From contig QVOM02000116.1 of assembly GCA_003586115.2 (NCBI GenBank), positions 37,640,128 through 37,704,127 of the forward strand: a stretch of 64,000 bases of DNA. Direction: 5' to 3'. The stretch comes from Salvator merianae (taxonomy: Eukaryota; Chordata; Lepidosauria; Squamata; Teiidae). The notes below the pieces were generated by a model. The model was not told where the DNA came from. It made no database searches and saw only the letters and a program-made list of their open reading frames with translations. A program made the position numbers and the translations under genes. Of this stretch, positions 22,770 through 33,124 are shown one piece after another (the first letter of the stretch is position 1; every line of letters starts with the position of its first letter).

Positions 22770-23890
22770 GTGATCAGAATCTGTGGGTCTGAAACAACCA
22801 GGCCTGTTGATTCGAACCACGGACAGGTGGAGGAGAGATCAGCTCCATCTGCAGAACGGAGCTGATCCAGACCAGACCATGCCAGCCAGTTATCTCCCAC
22901 ATGATTTAATAAGCCAAGAAGGGCACATGGAGGCACATGGTAGCATGTACTCTTGCAGGCAGCCTGACCACATCACTAGTCCACAAAAGAAGAAGCTGAT
23001 CCCATGTAATAGGATCAGACAATGCTCTGGTGACCTCCATATCATCTTGCACAAAGGCAGCATCCAATTCTGAACAGATCTGAAAGATTTTGTCCTCAGA
23101 GTGCCTGACAAATTTGTCACAGCTAGCTTGTGAGGGCAAAGAGAGTCCCAGGTCCACAGAGAAGGGGAGAAGCCTCCTGACCTCCTGGAAACATTCAGTT
23201 GGACAGCTACCAGAGGATACAATGATGGCAGTGAAGAAAGGCGTTTTTTTGCCACTACCACTGCCACATGATATCCAGTCAGTCAGATGCTCTAGGAGAT
23301 ATGCGCCACCTGCCCCCTAGTTGTCATCCAGTCCTCTTCATCACTTGCATGTTGGCAGAAAACCAGCCCAGTCTATGAGCACTGCTGGATCATCAAGAGA
23401 ACACAGGAGTAATCATGTTGAAGATCCTAGACATCTCCAAATTCCAAAATGCTACTAAGGCCTCAGCAGAAAGGCTGTCTAGGCCAGCTGGAAACTCCCT
23501 CAAAGCATTCAGGAACCAAATGGGTTCCATAAGTCTCAAGAGCAGTCCTCCACTCTTGCAGTGGGAAGATATTGCCATAAGAGCAAACTTCACCAGAAAA
23601 TGGTCCATCCATGACGAGAGCCCACCTATCAATAGACCAGCACCCACTCCCTATGAAACAAGCAACAGGTTGAGGATAAGACCTACCATATGTGTTGCCA
23701 CAGAGATGAACTGGGACAGCCCTATGGTTGTCATGGATGCCATGACTTCTTGAACTGAAGCAGTTGTGGCATCCTCTGCATGAAAGTTCAAATCCACAAC
23801 ACAATAGTGTGGCGGGTCTGAATTACTACATCTGATACTGCAATCCCCAGATCCTGTTTTTGCAACAGCTCTGATTAAGGACACTTTGGG
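22770..23890 (-). mobile_element. L2-clade LINE, endonuclease-to-RT segment, minus orientation
   Basis: Read right to left, the endonuclease C-terminus is visible (frame ending ...HYCVVDLNFHAED..., GLSQFISVATHMVGLILNLL, which follows the GDFN..GLxQxVxGPTHxxGHxLDLV pattern). Then comes the linker before the RT (ALSDPITWDQLLLLWT, ARVHATMCLHVPF, following the WDxFxPVDxEEVxxxLRxVKATTCxLDP pattern). The frame shifts several times, so it is dead. The RT itself is absent here; a separate copy's RT is at 42021-43560. Confidence 0.75.
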
Positions 23891-23907
23891 GGGTCCATTT
23901 TTGAAGT

Positions 23908-23968
23908 ATTAGGGTTTGGAATCCTGGTTTCCCAGATCCTAGAACAACACTATCCACTACACCATTCT
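23908..23968 (-). mobile_element. SINE head fragment, minus orientation
   Basis: Reads TTTGGAATCCTGGTTTCCC, AGATCCTAGAACAACACTAT, CCACTACACCATTC, the reversed tRNA-like head of the squamate SINE. Confidence 0.6.
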
Positions 23969-25155
23969 TTTAAAATAATTGAATATCCTGTAAGCCATTT
24001 GCTACATCTTGCAGTGTGGAAGTTCACAAATTAGATTCTGTGATACTCACAGAAGAGCTTTAGTTTCCCTAGGCTTTAATATTGCAACAGTCTTAAACCT
24101 AGGCTTTGTGTATATAAAATTATGCATGCTCTGAAGAAAATATTTTCCCCTCTCTTTCAGTTGCGATATTAGAGAGAAAAATATTCTCTTCCGTGCTTGC
24201 ATAGTTTTATGATGCAAATCTTTTAGCCAGTAACACAGGAGCTGAGGTTTGTAAAGAAAAAAAACCAGGGATTTTTTTCAGGATCACCAGCTGTACAAGG
24301 CCTTGGTCATGGAACATGTCTGCAACTGCCTTTGTAGTTGTGGACTGTCTGCCACATTCTTCAAAATGTTCCAATACGTCAGGGGCTTGTTGATAGGTGT
24401 CAAGAAAGGCAGTGGCTCCTGTCCTTTAAAGTAAGATATTTCTAAAAGTGCCTGGAATATATCAGGCACACTGGACAGTGTTTAAAAACACAAGGGCTAT
24501 TCCTGCAGATTTTCAGCTTAAAATGACAGCAGGCAAAGTAGAGGGGGAAGGCAGAAAAGACAGGATGGTTTTCCAAGAACATGGTGATAAAAAGAACAGT
24601 AAACATAAGAGGAAGGGGGGATTTTCAGATGAGAATGACCCTATTTATTGTGAGCAAGGGTTATCCGGTGGACTGGCTTGAAAGCAAGTATAGATCTAGA
24701 GATTTTGATGCATAATATGACTGTGAGCATTTACTCATTAATCACATTTGCACAGTATTCACTGACTGCCTTGACTCCTTCTGCCTTTGGGGAGAAAATT
24801 AGTGTCCTAAATCTGCACTGCCTTTACTTTTATGTGCCCAAGGGCCTTTTGCAAGTCACAGTTGGTTCTCCTGCATCATATATTTGAGTGTCATCTATTA
24901 ATGCATCACAGTTGATGCTCCAGCAAGTGCAGGCCATGTGTACATCATATACTGCATTCATATTCCCCAGCCAGGGTGGCCTACCCTCAGTTTGCACTCT
25001 TACTGTACTTGTTTTTAACTTCAGGGTGCTTCCCTAAACTGTCTGCCATCTCTTCTGATAACTTCATTCATGTGATACAATGGGCCTTTTGCCTCTGAAT
25101 GCCAAAGTATGCTGCCTTGAACTGCCTTGTATATTGATGAACAAGGAAAAGGGTT
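23969..25155. other. no gene recognised
   Basis: AT-rich, short frames only. Confidence 0.4.
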
Positions 25156-25157
25156 GT

Positions 25158-25332
25158 TTACTGTTTGGTAGCACTGAGTCAGTGTTGATTCCTGGTGACT
25201 ATGTGGGTGCATTATGTTGTTTCTCTGGCAGGTAACACACATGGTGTGCCATAATCACCTTCTGGGGAGAAGCTGTGGAATCAAAACAGCAGCTTTCTGC
25301 GTTCCGAACTATTGCTATCCCACTGAGCCCCC
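25158..25332 (-). mobile_element. tRNA-derived SINE (same family as 2573-2752), minus orientation
   Basis: On the plus strand the tail reads GGTAGCACTGAGTCAGTGTT, GATTCCTGGTGACTATG. The degraded head at about 25265-25332 reads GTGGAATCAAAACAGCAGC, TATTGCTATCCCACTGAGCC. Same family and layout as 2573-2752 and 37668-37850. Confidence 0.6.
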
Positions 25333-25334
25333 AG

Positions 25335-25990
25335 GAGAGCTGAGCCCTGTCTTTCTTCTAATGTGGACAGAGAGGTCCTGTGATGCATCCTTTCTGATTC
25401 TATTATTCTAAGAGTCTTTTCACAGCCATGAGCTAAACTAGATGGCAGTATATAATGACCTATAGAGAAAGAAAAGCTGACACACAAACAAACTGTGGCG
25501 CAAAGTCGGTATCTTTCATGTGAGTTGAATGAGGAATTTCTATCAGGTAATTGATATGAATGGTGAGAGCCCTTGTCAATGATCTTTATTGTCTGTTGCT
25601 ATGCCATCAGTCAGTCACTGGAAACCAGCATTGACACCTGAACTGGATCATTGGTGATGAAGACCTAGCAGCAGTTTCTGAGATGAGGTCAGCATCATTG
25701 CCACACAGGCATATGGGAACTAATATGAAAGTTGTCCATAGGGAGATACTTTATCGGCTTTATGCAGAAAAAAACAATCTTAACTTTCTGGCAACAGGAT
25801 GTGTCAGGCTGCCACCCAATCAAAAAGTGTTAACCATGACTCAGTTACAAGTCAAAGTGATTCTTGAAGGAGTATCGAGCAACAGGAAATACTAATTTTT
25901 GTGAAGGTGTTATTGCTGGCTCTGCAGTTGAGATTTCATTGTATGCCTGAAGCTGGTATCACTGAATTATCTAGCCTAGTTTTCAATTCT
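25335..25990. other. no gene recognised
   Basis: Short frames only. Confidence 0.4.
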
Positions 25991-25994
25991 TTAG

Positions 25995-26190
25995 AGCAGG
26001 GTTACTCAGCTTGTGGCCCTCCAGATGTTTCTGTAGTTTGTGGAATGCTGGGAGTTGTAGTTCAGCAGCCCTATTCCAGGGGTAACCAATGTACCACCCT
26101 TTGGATGTTTCATATGGTAACTCCCTCATACCTGATTATTGGCTGCACTGATTGACAGCTAGGAGCTGTAGCCCAACAGCATACAGCAGA
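25995..26190. mobile_element. two adjacent hAT-type MITE copies
   Basis: The first (25997-26076) reads GCAGGGTTACTCAGCTTGTGG, CCCTCCAGATGTTTC, GCTGGGAGTTGTAGTTCAGC. The second (26078-26185) reads CAGGGGTAACCAATGTACCA, CTTTGGATGTTTCATATGG, AGGAGCTGTAGCCCAACAGC. Both follow the widespread vertebrate hAT MITE with CAGGGGT ends and 'gggagttgtagtccaacaac'. Confidence 0.65.
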
Positions 26191-26417
26191 TACACATCGG
26201 TCTCACAATCCACTGAAAATTCACATTTCTATTTATTTATCCTAAACTGTATTTTCCTTTTCACTTGAGAGAGCAACCAGGACATGAGGGAGCTGATGGA
26301 AAACATTTAGGTTTTAGATGGGATGAAATAGTTTGACAAACTCTTTTCTAAAGTCTTGAATAGGACCTCATCTAGAATCTGTAACCCTTAATCTGGTTTG
26401 TTTCTTCTTCAAATTAG

Positions 26418-26668
26418 AGGCACACACCCCAACCAGACAGGGGAAATATAGTGCCACTGTGGTTGCACTATGGTGGGATTGCCACACATATCTGTAGCAA
26501 CCCCACCATAACTCCACTATATCCCCCCTAAGATTTGTGATAGCCTGTTGTGGGAAAAACCAATGCTGGTTTATAACTTACCTTCTAGTTGGAGCCACCA
26601 TGTGGCAATTCCACCTAGCAGCGCCATAATGGCACTATATTCCCCCACCCCCCGTCCAAATGGGGCCT
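26418..26668. mobile_element. long-TIR MITE related to family A
   Basis: Left end CACCCCAACCAGACAGGGG, AAATATAGTGCCACTGTGG. Right end (reversed) CCCCATTTGGACGGGGGG, GAATATAGTGCCATTATGG. The terminal repeats extend about 45 bp. The TGTGGCAATTCCACC and ATATCTGTAGCAACCCCACC blocks resemble the GTGGCAATCCCAACATAG block of family A. Confidence 0.65.
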
Positions 26669-26669
26669 T

Positions 26670-27420
26670 AGTCTAATAATGCCAAGCTTGGAAATGACTC
26701 CTACAACCATTATGAAGTTCTTCATCAAGTAATTGCAGAAACTTGATTTTTGCAAGCTTGTTTTAGATTTTTGTGTTTTAGACTCTTGTATTCAGCAATG
26801 AGCACCTGCTACAGCTTCCATGAGAATATCCTGTAAGTGCAATGACTATTGCTATTTTAATGTGCTCACAGATGTTCCTCCACTTCCTCGGGCTGTTAAC
26901 ATCCATGTCCTACTCCACCTTTATCTTCCTTCCTATGACACGTACCCTGTTGAGAATAAATTGATATCAATCTGTGGCTGTTTAACACGGACATTTTCAT
27001 CATGAATGTACCTCAAATATGCATAAGGTCAACTCTTTAAAAATGTATCTAAAACTGTTATGTAATAATCTCCCATGCTTCAGGAACTTTGTTTATCTGC
27101 CACTCTCTTTCTCTTTGATAGATTTATAGATGCACAGGAGAAGAACTGGCTGAAAACACAGGCAATGGAATGCATTTTGGCAGTTGCCACATGTTACCTA
27201 GGAGAAAATCTGTCATGAGTATTTTCCCCCTAGGAATTATATAAAAATAATGGTGTGCCTCTATTTTAGGGGAATAGTCCTTTGCATCTAGGGTTACTAC
27301 AGAATCCAGGTCAAGGTTCCCAAATCTTTAATAGTGCAGAAGAATCAATAGTATAGCACTATAGAGGTACAATATAGCAGGCACAGCTTGTAATACAAGC
27401 AACACATGTTGAAATTCTCT
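26670..27420. other. no gene recognised
   Basis: Short frames only. Confidence 0.4.
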
Positions 27421-27425
27421 TTTTA

Positions 27426-27542
27426 GGGTTACCATATAGTAAAGAGGACAGGGTTCCTGCATCTTTAACACTTGCTGAAATGTGCTCTTCTGCACAACTG
27501 TTAAAAGTGAAGGAACCTTGTCCTCTTTCTATATGATAACCC
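27426..27542. mobile_element. family B short TIR element, complete copy
   Basis: Starts GGGTTACCATATAGTAAAGA and ends CTATATGATAACCC. Contains GGACAGGGTTCCTGCATC and, near the right end, AAGGAACCTTGTCCTC. Ends are inverted copies over more than 30 bp. This is the most intact copy. Confidence 0.75.
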
Positions 27543-27779
27543 TAGTCTTCTATACCACTGTTTATAAAGTATAAGAACCTGATATGGATTCCACACACCA
27601 ACCACACCTATACTACTGTAACCTTTGGTCCGATTCCTTGCACTCTACTTTTTGACCCAAGGAGTCTAAGACTCCTGAATTAAAAACATAAAAAACCCAA
27701 AGTTATAGTACACTTCAGCAGTTCCAGCTGAAGAAGAGGCAGCGGAGCCAATAATTCTCTACTTTCTATTTTTATTTTC

Positions 27780-27932
27780 TTTATTTCTTTCTGTTTTCAG
27801 TATACTCTAACCCCAAGTATCTATATAAATATTGCAAAGCATCTGATATTGCACTGTGAGCCACTTCAGGATCTTTGAAAAGGAAGCAATATAAAAATCG
27901 CCATAAAATCAATCAATCAATCAAGTGCTAAA
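27780..27932 (+). mobile_element. LINE 3' end with (CAAT)n tail, plus orientation
   Basis: Reads TTGCACTGTGAGCCACTTCAG, GAAGCAATATAAAAATCG, then AATCAATCAATCAATC, the LINE 3' end layout with a 4-bp tandem tail. Confidence 0.55.
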
Positions 27933-27935
27933 AAT

Positions 27936-28635
27936 CTGTGCCAACTAAAGCACAGCTCACAGAAGAAAGGGAAACAGCAATGGATATGCACAATTGTAGA
28001 TTTCCCATTTCTCTACATTGCTAATAATTGCCATACAGGAGAAGCCCAACTTAATAGGAACTACAGTGATCCACTATGAACAGCTGACTTTCCATCCCAC
28101 ACCATTTCACATTGTAGGTCTCCCCACTTCAAACTGTTGTTGGATTCATTATCGAAACAAATACACATAGGCAGAGGGAAAGAAGTTAAACCCCTAGTGC
28201 TTTACCCTGAACAAGTCCAACCATGTCCCTTGTCAGCTTTTAAAAACAAGCTGAAAGATACTGTCTTCAGTAGTTCACATAGAAAACTGAAAATATACCT
28301 AATTGGTGCCAGCAGTTCCATTATTTTAAAGTTACTTGTTAGTAGTACTTAATAATTTCATTGGATAAAATCCCAGGCCCAGAGCCATGGGGATGGGAGA
28401 AGCTTGCATATCTCATCTCTGTCCAGATTGGCCGAAAGGAAAGGACCATAGAAGAAGATATTTCAGCAGCTATAGTTCACTGTGAAGGCAACATCTGCTG
28501 AAATACTCTTCTACGTGAGATTTGGTCCATAAAGGCTAACTGGTATCTAATTCAAAGAAGACCCATCTGCTGAACTTAATTGAGAATGCACAGATTTGGG
28601 GTGGCCAATTAATCAGTGCTTCCCTCTCTTGCATA
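27936..28635. other. no gene recognised
   Basis: A 71-codon frame at 28137-28352 contains FKNKLKDTVFSSSHRKLKIY, which could be the end of a degraded LINE frame. Nothing firmer. Confidence 0.35.
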
Positions 28636-28639
28636 TGGT

Positions 28640-28790
28640 GTGGACTATTGTTTGTTTGTTTGTTTGTTTGTTCGTATTTCTGTCCCATCCTATACCCGAA
28701 TGGTCTCAGGGTAGGTCACAAGAAAATCTCTATAAAAACAGATAAAATAATATAGTAAAAACAGTAATGATGCCTGCATGAGGAGGGGAT
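28640..28790 (-). mobile_element. L2-type LINE 3' end with (AAAC)n tail, minus orientation
   Basis: Plus strand: (TTTG)n at 28650-28672, then TATTTCTGTCCCATCC, TACCCGAATGGTCTCAGGG, TAGGTCACAAGAAAATC. Reversed, this is the LINE terminus ending in a tandem A-rich tail. Confidence 0.65.
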
Positions 28791-28794
28791 GCTG

Positions 28795-29230
28795 TAGCAC
28801 CCTAGCTCAGTATAGCTGTAGACCTTGATGTTGAGGTCTACAACTGATCCAGGACTGGAATACTGGACCATGGAGGTGTGCACACAGCATGCCCCCGTGA
28901 TCCAGTATACCACAGTGGACCCATTTCAGGAGTGCTCCAGGAAGCACTAGCAGAAGTGGGCCTGCCCCCAAAATGGCTTGGCCAGAAACTCCAAAGCCTG
29001 GGAATGAAAGTCCCTGGCCTTTGCAGCCTTGGCAGTGCATCCAAGGGCCCTTCAAAGGCAGCAACTGGACATGGACAGGGACAAGACAACTGAATGTGGA
29101 TGGTGCTGTCCCACTGCAGCAGCAGCAACCAGTCCCGACTTCAGGTGGTTGCTTGTTCCAGGACACGACAACTGAACCTGCCCAATGCAGGTAAGTACAG
29201 AAAGACTTTTCTTGGCAGTGATATGCCAAG
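28795..29230. other. GC-rich block of unknown nature
   Basis: A compact GC-rich island with few stops in either strand, so it shows overlapping 70-140 codon frames, none familiar. It begins with a perfect hairpin (GTAGACCT..AGGTCTAC, 28818-28841) directly beside the L2 3' end. It may be an unnamed mobile element. Confidence 0.4.
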
Positions 29231-30420
29231 AAGTGATATGCAAATAGTGGCCAGCAAGATGGAAAATGCCTTTGCAGATGTCACACAAGTTTGCATGTTT
29301 CTTCTCTTTTCATCTCATTTCTATTTCTGAAGCTCCCGTGCAACAGCAAATAAGCTTCCTTTTGAAGTTCCCATGGTCTAGTTGCATGGACCATTGTTTA
29401 TCTTCCAGTGTGAATTGAACCTGGAACTTTCTGGCTGCAAAGCAGATGTCAGGGTTGCCACATAATCAGCCAAACCAATTATCCTAGCCATAGAAAAAGC
29501 TAAAAAAAAATCCCAGGTGTATCTGATGTTTGGCAGATACTCTAAACTATGGCCATTCCTATTTTCCATAGAAAGCCATAGTCTGTCCATTAGGAACACA
29601 TTATATTATCAAATATCAGGACCATGGCATTTTATTCATTATAGAAAAAAAATCTTAACACATTTTGAATTCTGAAAGACTGTATCTCAGTGAGAGCGCT
29701 ACATATTTATAATCACTGGCTCTTTAAGACCCATTCTGTCCTATTTCAATGTTCAGTAGTGCTGATGTTTAAGTTGCTGTGATTAACTCTAGCCACACAC
29801 AGTCAGAAAAAACACAGCATTTTGCCAAGGTGTGGTTCCTTTCCCGCAGAAAACTCACCTTTAGAAACCATATCTTATTGTAGGCCAACATGTAAAAGAC
29901 TGAGTGGGGAGGAATGGAAAGATATTGAAGTGTACTGAAAACTAACACATTGTATTGCAACATTTTAAGTTCAACTTGCAAAGCCTGTTTTCCTATTTAA
30001 GTGTGCTGTGGCTCCACATGAATTGCCAGGAAAATGAAGGAAATCCACCCATCCCTTTCTCTATGGCTTTATTTACTTTCCATGAGGTTAATGAGCTTCC
30101 TGACAGGAGGCCAGATCCCTTCACATGTTACCAAGATAAGCTAATATTTATTTCCCTCTTTAGCAGAGGAAATATACATCTTATCATATTGGCCTGATTT
30201 TATGTCCATTTGCTGGGAATGCAGAGCATCTGAAATGGTAGAGACAGAAGCTTATGCCATTGAGATAAGCCAGCAATTCCAATACTGTGAGCTGACCTGG
30301 GAAGTGAGAAAACTTCCTAGAGGAGGCAAACCAGTCAGCATGGGGTGGGTTGCTTGTTCTGAATTTGCTGCCATGAAAATTGCTAAGGAATAACGTCCCC
30401 CCTTGAGGTGGACCAGGAGT
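29231..30420. other. no gene recognised
   Basis: Short frames only. The 3' part (30180-30420) runs into the LINE end at 30425. Confidence 0.4.
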
Positions 30421-30424
30421 CAAT

Positions 30425-30500
30425 TTTAAGTTTTGTTTTTATTTTTGTAACCCACCCTGAGACTTTCAGGTATAGGGCAGGGAAAAGATACAAAAATAGT
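30425..30500 (+). mobile_element. L2-type LINE 3' terminus, plus orientation
   Basis: Reads GTAACCCACCCTGAGACTTTC, AGGTATAGGGCAGGGAAAAG, then an A-rich tail. This is the same terminus as at 61640-61680. Confidence 0.65.
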
Positions 30501-30514
30501 AAAAAAGAAAGAAA

Positions 30515-30535
30515 GGAGGGAGGGAGGGAGGGAGG
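30515..30535. repeat. (GGGA)n microsatellite
   Basis: Tandem AGGG units following the A-rich LINE tail. Confidence 0.85.
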
Positions 30536-30538
30536 AAA

Positions 30539-31009
30539 GCCCCATCCAGACAGGGCCTAAAACATGGGATTATCTTGGGCCTACATTGGGATTGCCACAC
30601 ATAATCGTGGCAATTCCAACACAGGCCCAGGAAAAAGTGGCGAAATCCCACATTATCGCTATTTGGGAAAAATCAACTCCTACCACGGATTTACTCTGAA
30701 TAGCGATTGGGCCCACCTGTCTGGAAGCTTGTTTGTTGGATCCTTCCTGAAGAACATGGTCCCTGCACATGCACAGGGCTGAAACTGGGGCAAAAATAGC
30801 CACTGTGCATATGCGGGGGCCTGAGCATGTGCACTTCCAGGAATTTCGTGCTGTCAAAACTCCCGGAAATAGCTGCCTCGACATTGCAGGAACAAGCATC
30901 TAGACAGGTTGCCTCGCGATGTTGCCCTGCCATTTGGCAAGGACAGCGAGAGGCAATTGTAAGATGCAGACAAGCTCTCGCTTTTTCTTCTCGCCATCTG
31001 AAGGTAACC
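30539..31009 (+). mobile_element. family A inverted-repeat element
   Basis: Starts GCCCCATCCAGACAGGGCC and ends CGCCATCTGAAGGTAACC. Interior blocks are AAACATGGGATTATCTTGGG, GTGGCAATTCCAACACAGGC, CCTGCACATGCACAGGGC and GCGAGAGGCAATTGTAAG. It is closest in arrangement to the 7326-7740 copy. Non-coding. Confidence 0.75.
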
Positions 31010-31011
31010 AA

Positions 31012-32060
31012 AGTCAAAGGAAACTGAACTCAATTTGAAGAAACGTTTACCTTTTACTTTACAGAGAGCTATTGAAGATCCATTTGGAATGGGGCAAGGA
31101 GGATTGAAAAATTATTATTATTTTTTATTTTTTTGCAGTGGGCCATTTGAAGCGTGTGCAAAAATACCCATGTTTGTGCAAATGGTATTTGGTGATTTTA
31201 TGCAGCATCTCCAGTTTTCTACTTGCAGAGCGCAGACTTGTGTAAGTACAAATGGGCCCCAAGGGTTAAAAGTGTACCAAAAAGATGTTTTCTGAGAGAG
31301 GGAAAAGTATTTTATGCAATAAAAAAATATGGAAAATCAGGAGAAAGTTATTCACACAACTGAAAATTACATCAGGGATATCAGATTCAATACCAATCTG
31401 ATACAATTTTTCCCTATTCAGATATCTATCCATTTAAGATGATATTTTAAGTGCATAGCATGTCATTAGCCCTTCCCAAGTGTCCCTTAAGGTCAGTATA
31501 AAACATACATGAAAATTCCTTGTGGCTCAGGATCTCTGCTTTTTGTTTTTGTTTATGCAATCGTGTGCAATGTCTTATACATTGTCTCACAGCACAGTTC
31601 ATAAATGGAAATGTAGCTCCCATATGAAAAACCCTGGATTCTGCTCCCATTATCTCCTAAACCGGTTGGTTATATAAAATTTTTAAAAAGGCAAGTCTAA
31701 ATGGACTTCAAATGCAAAGGAAAGACGTGATGCATACATATGAAAGTGACATGGAAACTTCCCAGAGGGGCAATAGCTTTAAATAATGACTCAGAAGAGC
31801 TGGCAGCTTTATGAAGTTCATTGTAAGCAAAGCAATGAAAAAAGCTTTTGTATTCTTCTTTCTGCCGCAGCACATGCTACGGAGGGCACACACATAAAGC
31901 GCACAAAACAGGAGAAAAGCGTCAAATACTCCATATCTGCCTTTGTATGCAGGGCACAGAAGACAGATCTCTACTTCAAGAGCTTTCCAGACCAAGTTCA
32001 TTTTGAAGACAAAGGACCATCAGAACAGATGGCAAGAAGCCATCTGTGAATAGCAGACAT
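31012..32060. other. no gene recognised
   Basis: AT-rich, short frames only. Confidence 0.4.
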
Positions 32061-32063
32061 CTA

Positions 32064-32467
32064 AGGGTGCTTCCAGACAGCGGACGGCAATTGCGGGATT
32101 TCCTTTATATCCCATGATTGCCTTTCGCCACCCCTGCCAAACAGCAGGAGGCAATGTCAGGCTTCTACCTCCATCTGCTGGCTCCTTGCATTGCTGTTCC
32201 TGCTGCAAATACGCATATGTTAGCTAAACGCTTGCCCTCTTCCCTTGTTTTTTCTCCACATTTGACTATCATCTGGGTATTTCCAACAGGAACAATAACA
32301 CAAGGAGCTGGCAGACAGAGGTAAGCATTCAATACTACGGGAAACCCAGCATCATTTCTGGATTTCCCATAATAGTGAAGTTTGGGGATGTTGCCTCGAT
32401 ACATGTGGCATTCCCAATATAGTCCCGGGAGAATCGCAGGTTTAAAAACCACGTCTGGAAACACCCT
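32064..32467 (-). mobile_element. family A inverted-repeat element, minus orientation
   Basis: Ends AGGGTGCTTCCAGAC and GTCTGGAAACACCCT are near-perfect inverted repeats. Read on the minus strand it shows GATTCTCCCGGGACTATATT, GGGAATGCCACATGTATCG and, at the other end, GGCAATCATGGGATATAAAG. Non-coding. Confidence 0.8.
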
Positions 32468-32740
32468 AGCTACCAGTGAGTGAGGCTGACTTTCTCCCAG
32501 GGCAGTAGGAAGCAAGAGGGACATTTGGCTGGCTCTGAACTTGGTGCTCATTATTACTGGACTTCACAGATTTTTAGATATCAATTATAAATTGATAAAT
32601 TATCTTCATAATCTTTTTAGCTGTTGTGACTTTTTGTTCATTCCAGAATCAGGTATTCTAATAACATATGTAAGCCCAATGTTGTCACTGAAATAAAATA
32701 ACATCACACTGGGACACATGTGAAGTGAACGCGTTTCTAA

Positions 32741-33121
32741 GGCTGCCTCCAGATGGCAAGAGGCAATGCAAGATCCCACAAATGCCTCCTGCCACCTACC
32801 CCTGACCAGATCGATGGAGCAACTTTGGGCTTTTCTTGATGTTTGATGGGCACCTTCTGAGATCAGCTTGAGCGAAGTCAGCCAAGTGCCCACCCACTTT
32901 CTTTTGTTGTTTTCATGCCCCTGGCTGCCTTCTGGTAGCCCCAGTAAAACTGAATCCAGAAGGTGCTCACCAGACATCATTGTTTGCTTTCCCATAATAG
33001 CAATATTATGAGTTTGCAGCCCCTTAAAGCAGCACTATACTGGGAATTTCAGGGATATGTCTGGTATTTCCAATACAGTGCTAAGACAATCATGGGTTTT
33101 AGTGCATATCTGGAGGCAACG
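32741..33121 (-). mobile_element. family A inverted-repeat element, minus orientation
   Basis: Ends GGCTGCCTCCAGATGG and ATATCTGGAGGCAACG are inverted repeats, flanked by TAA on both sides (32738-32740, 33122-33124). The interior includes AAGAGGCAATGCAAGATCCC and the GTCAGCCAAGTGCCCACC block shared with 53066-53487. Confidence 0.8.
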
Positions 33122-33124
33122 TAA

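Noticed and set aside
28807..29229. 140-codon minus-strand frame, possible gene
   Set aside because: Overlapping open frames on both strands and no recognisable domain; composition explains the length.
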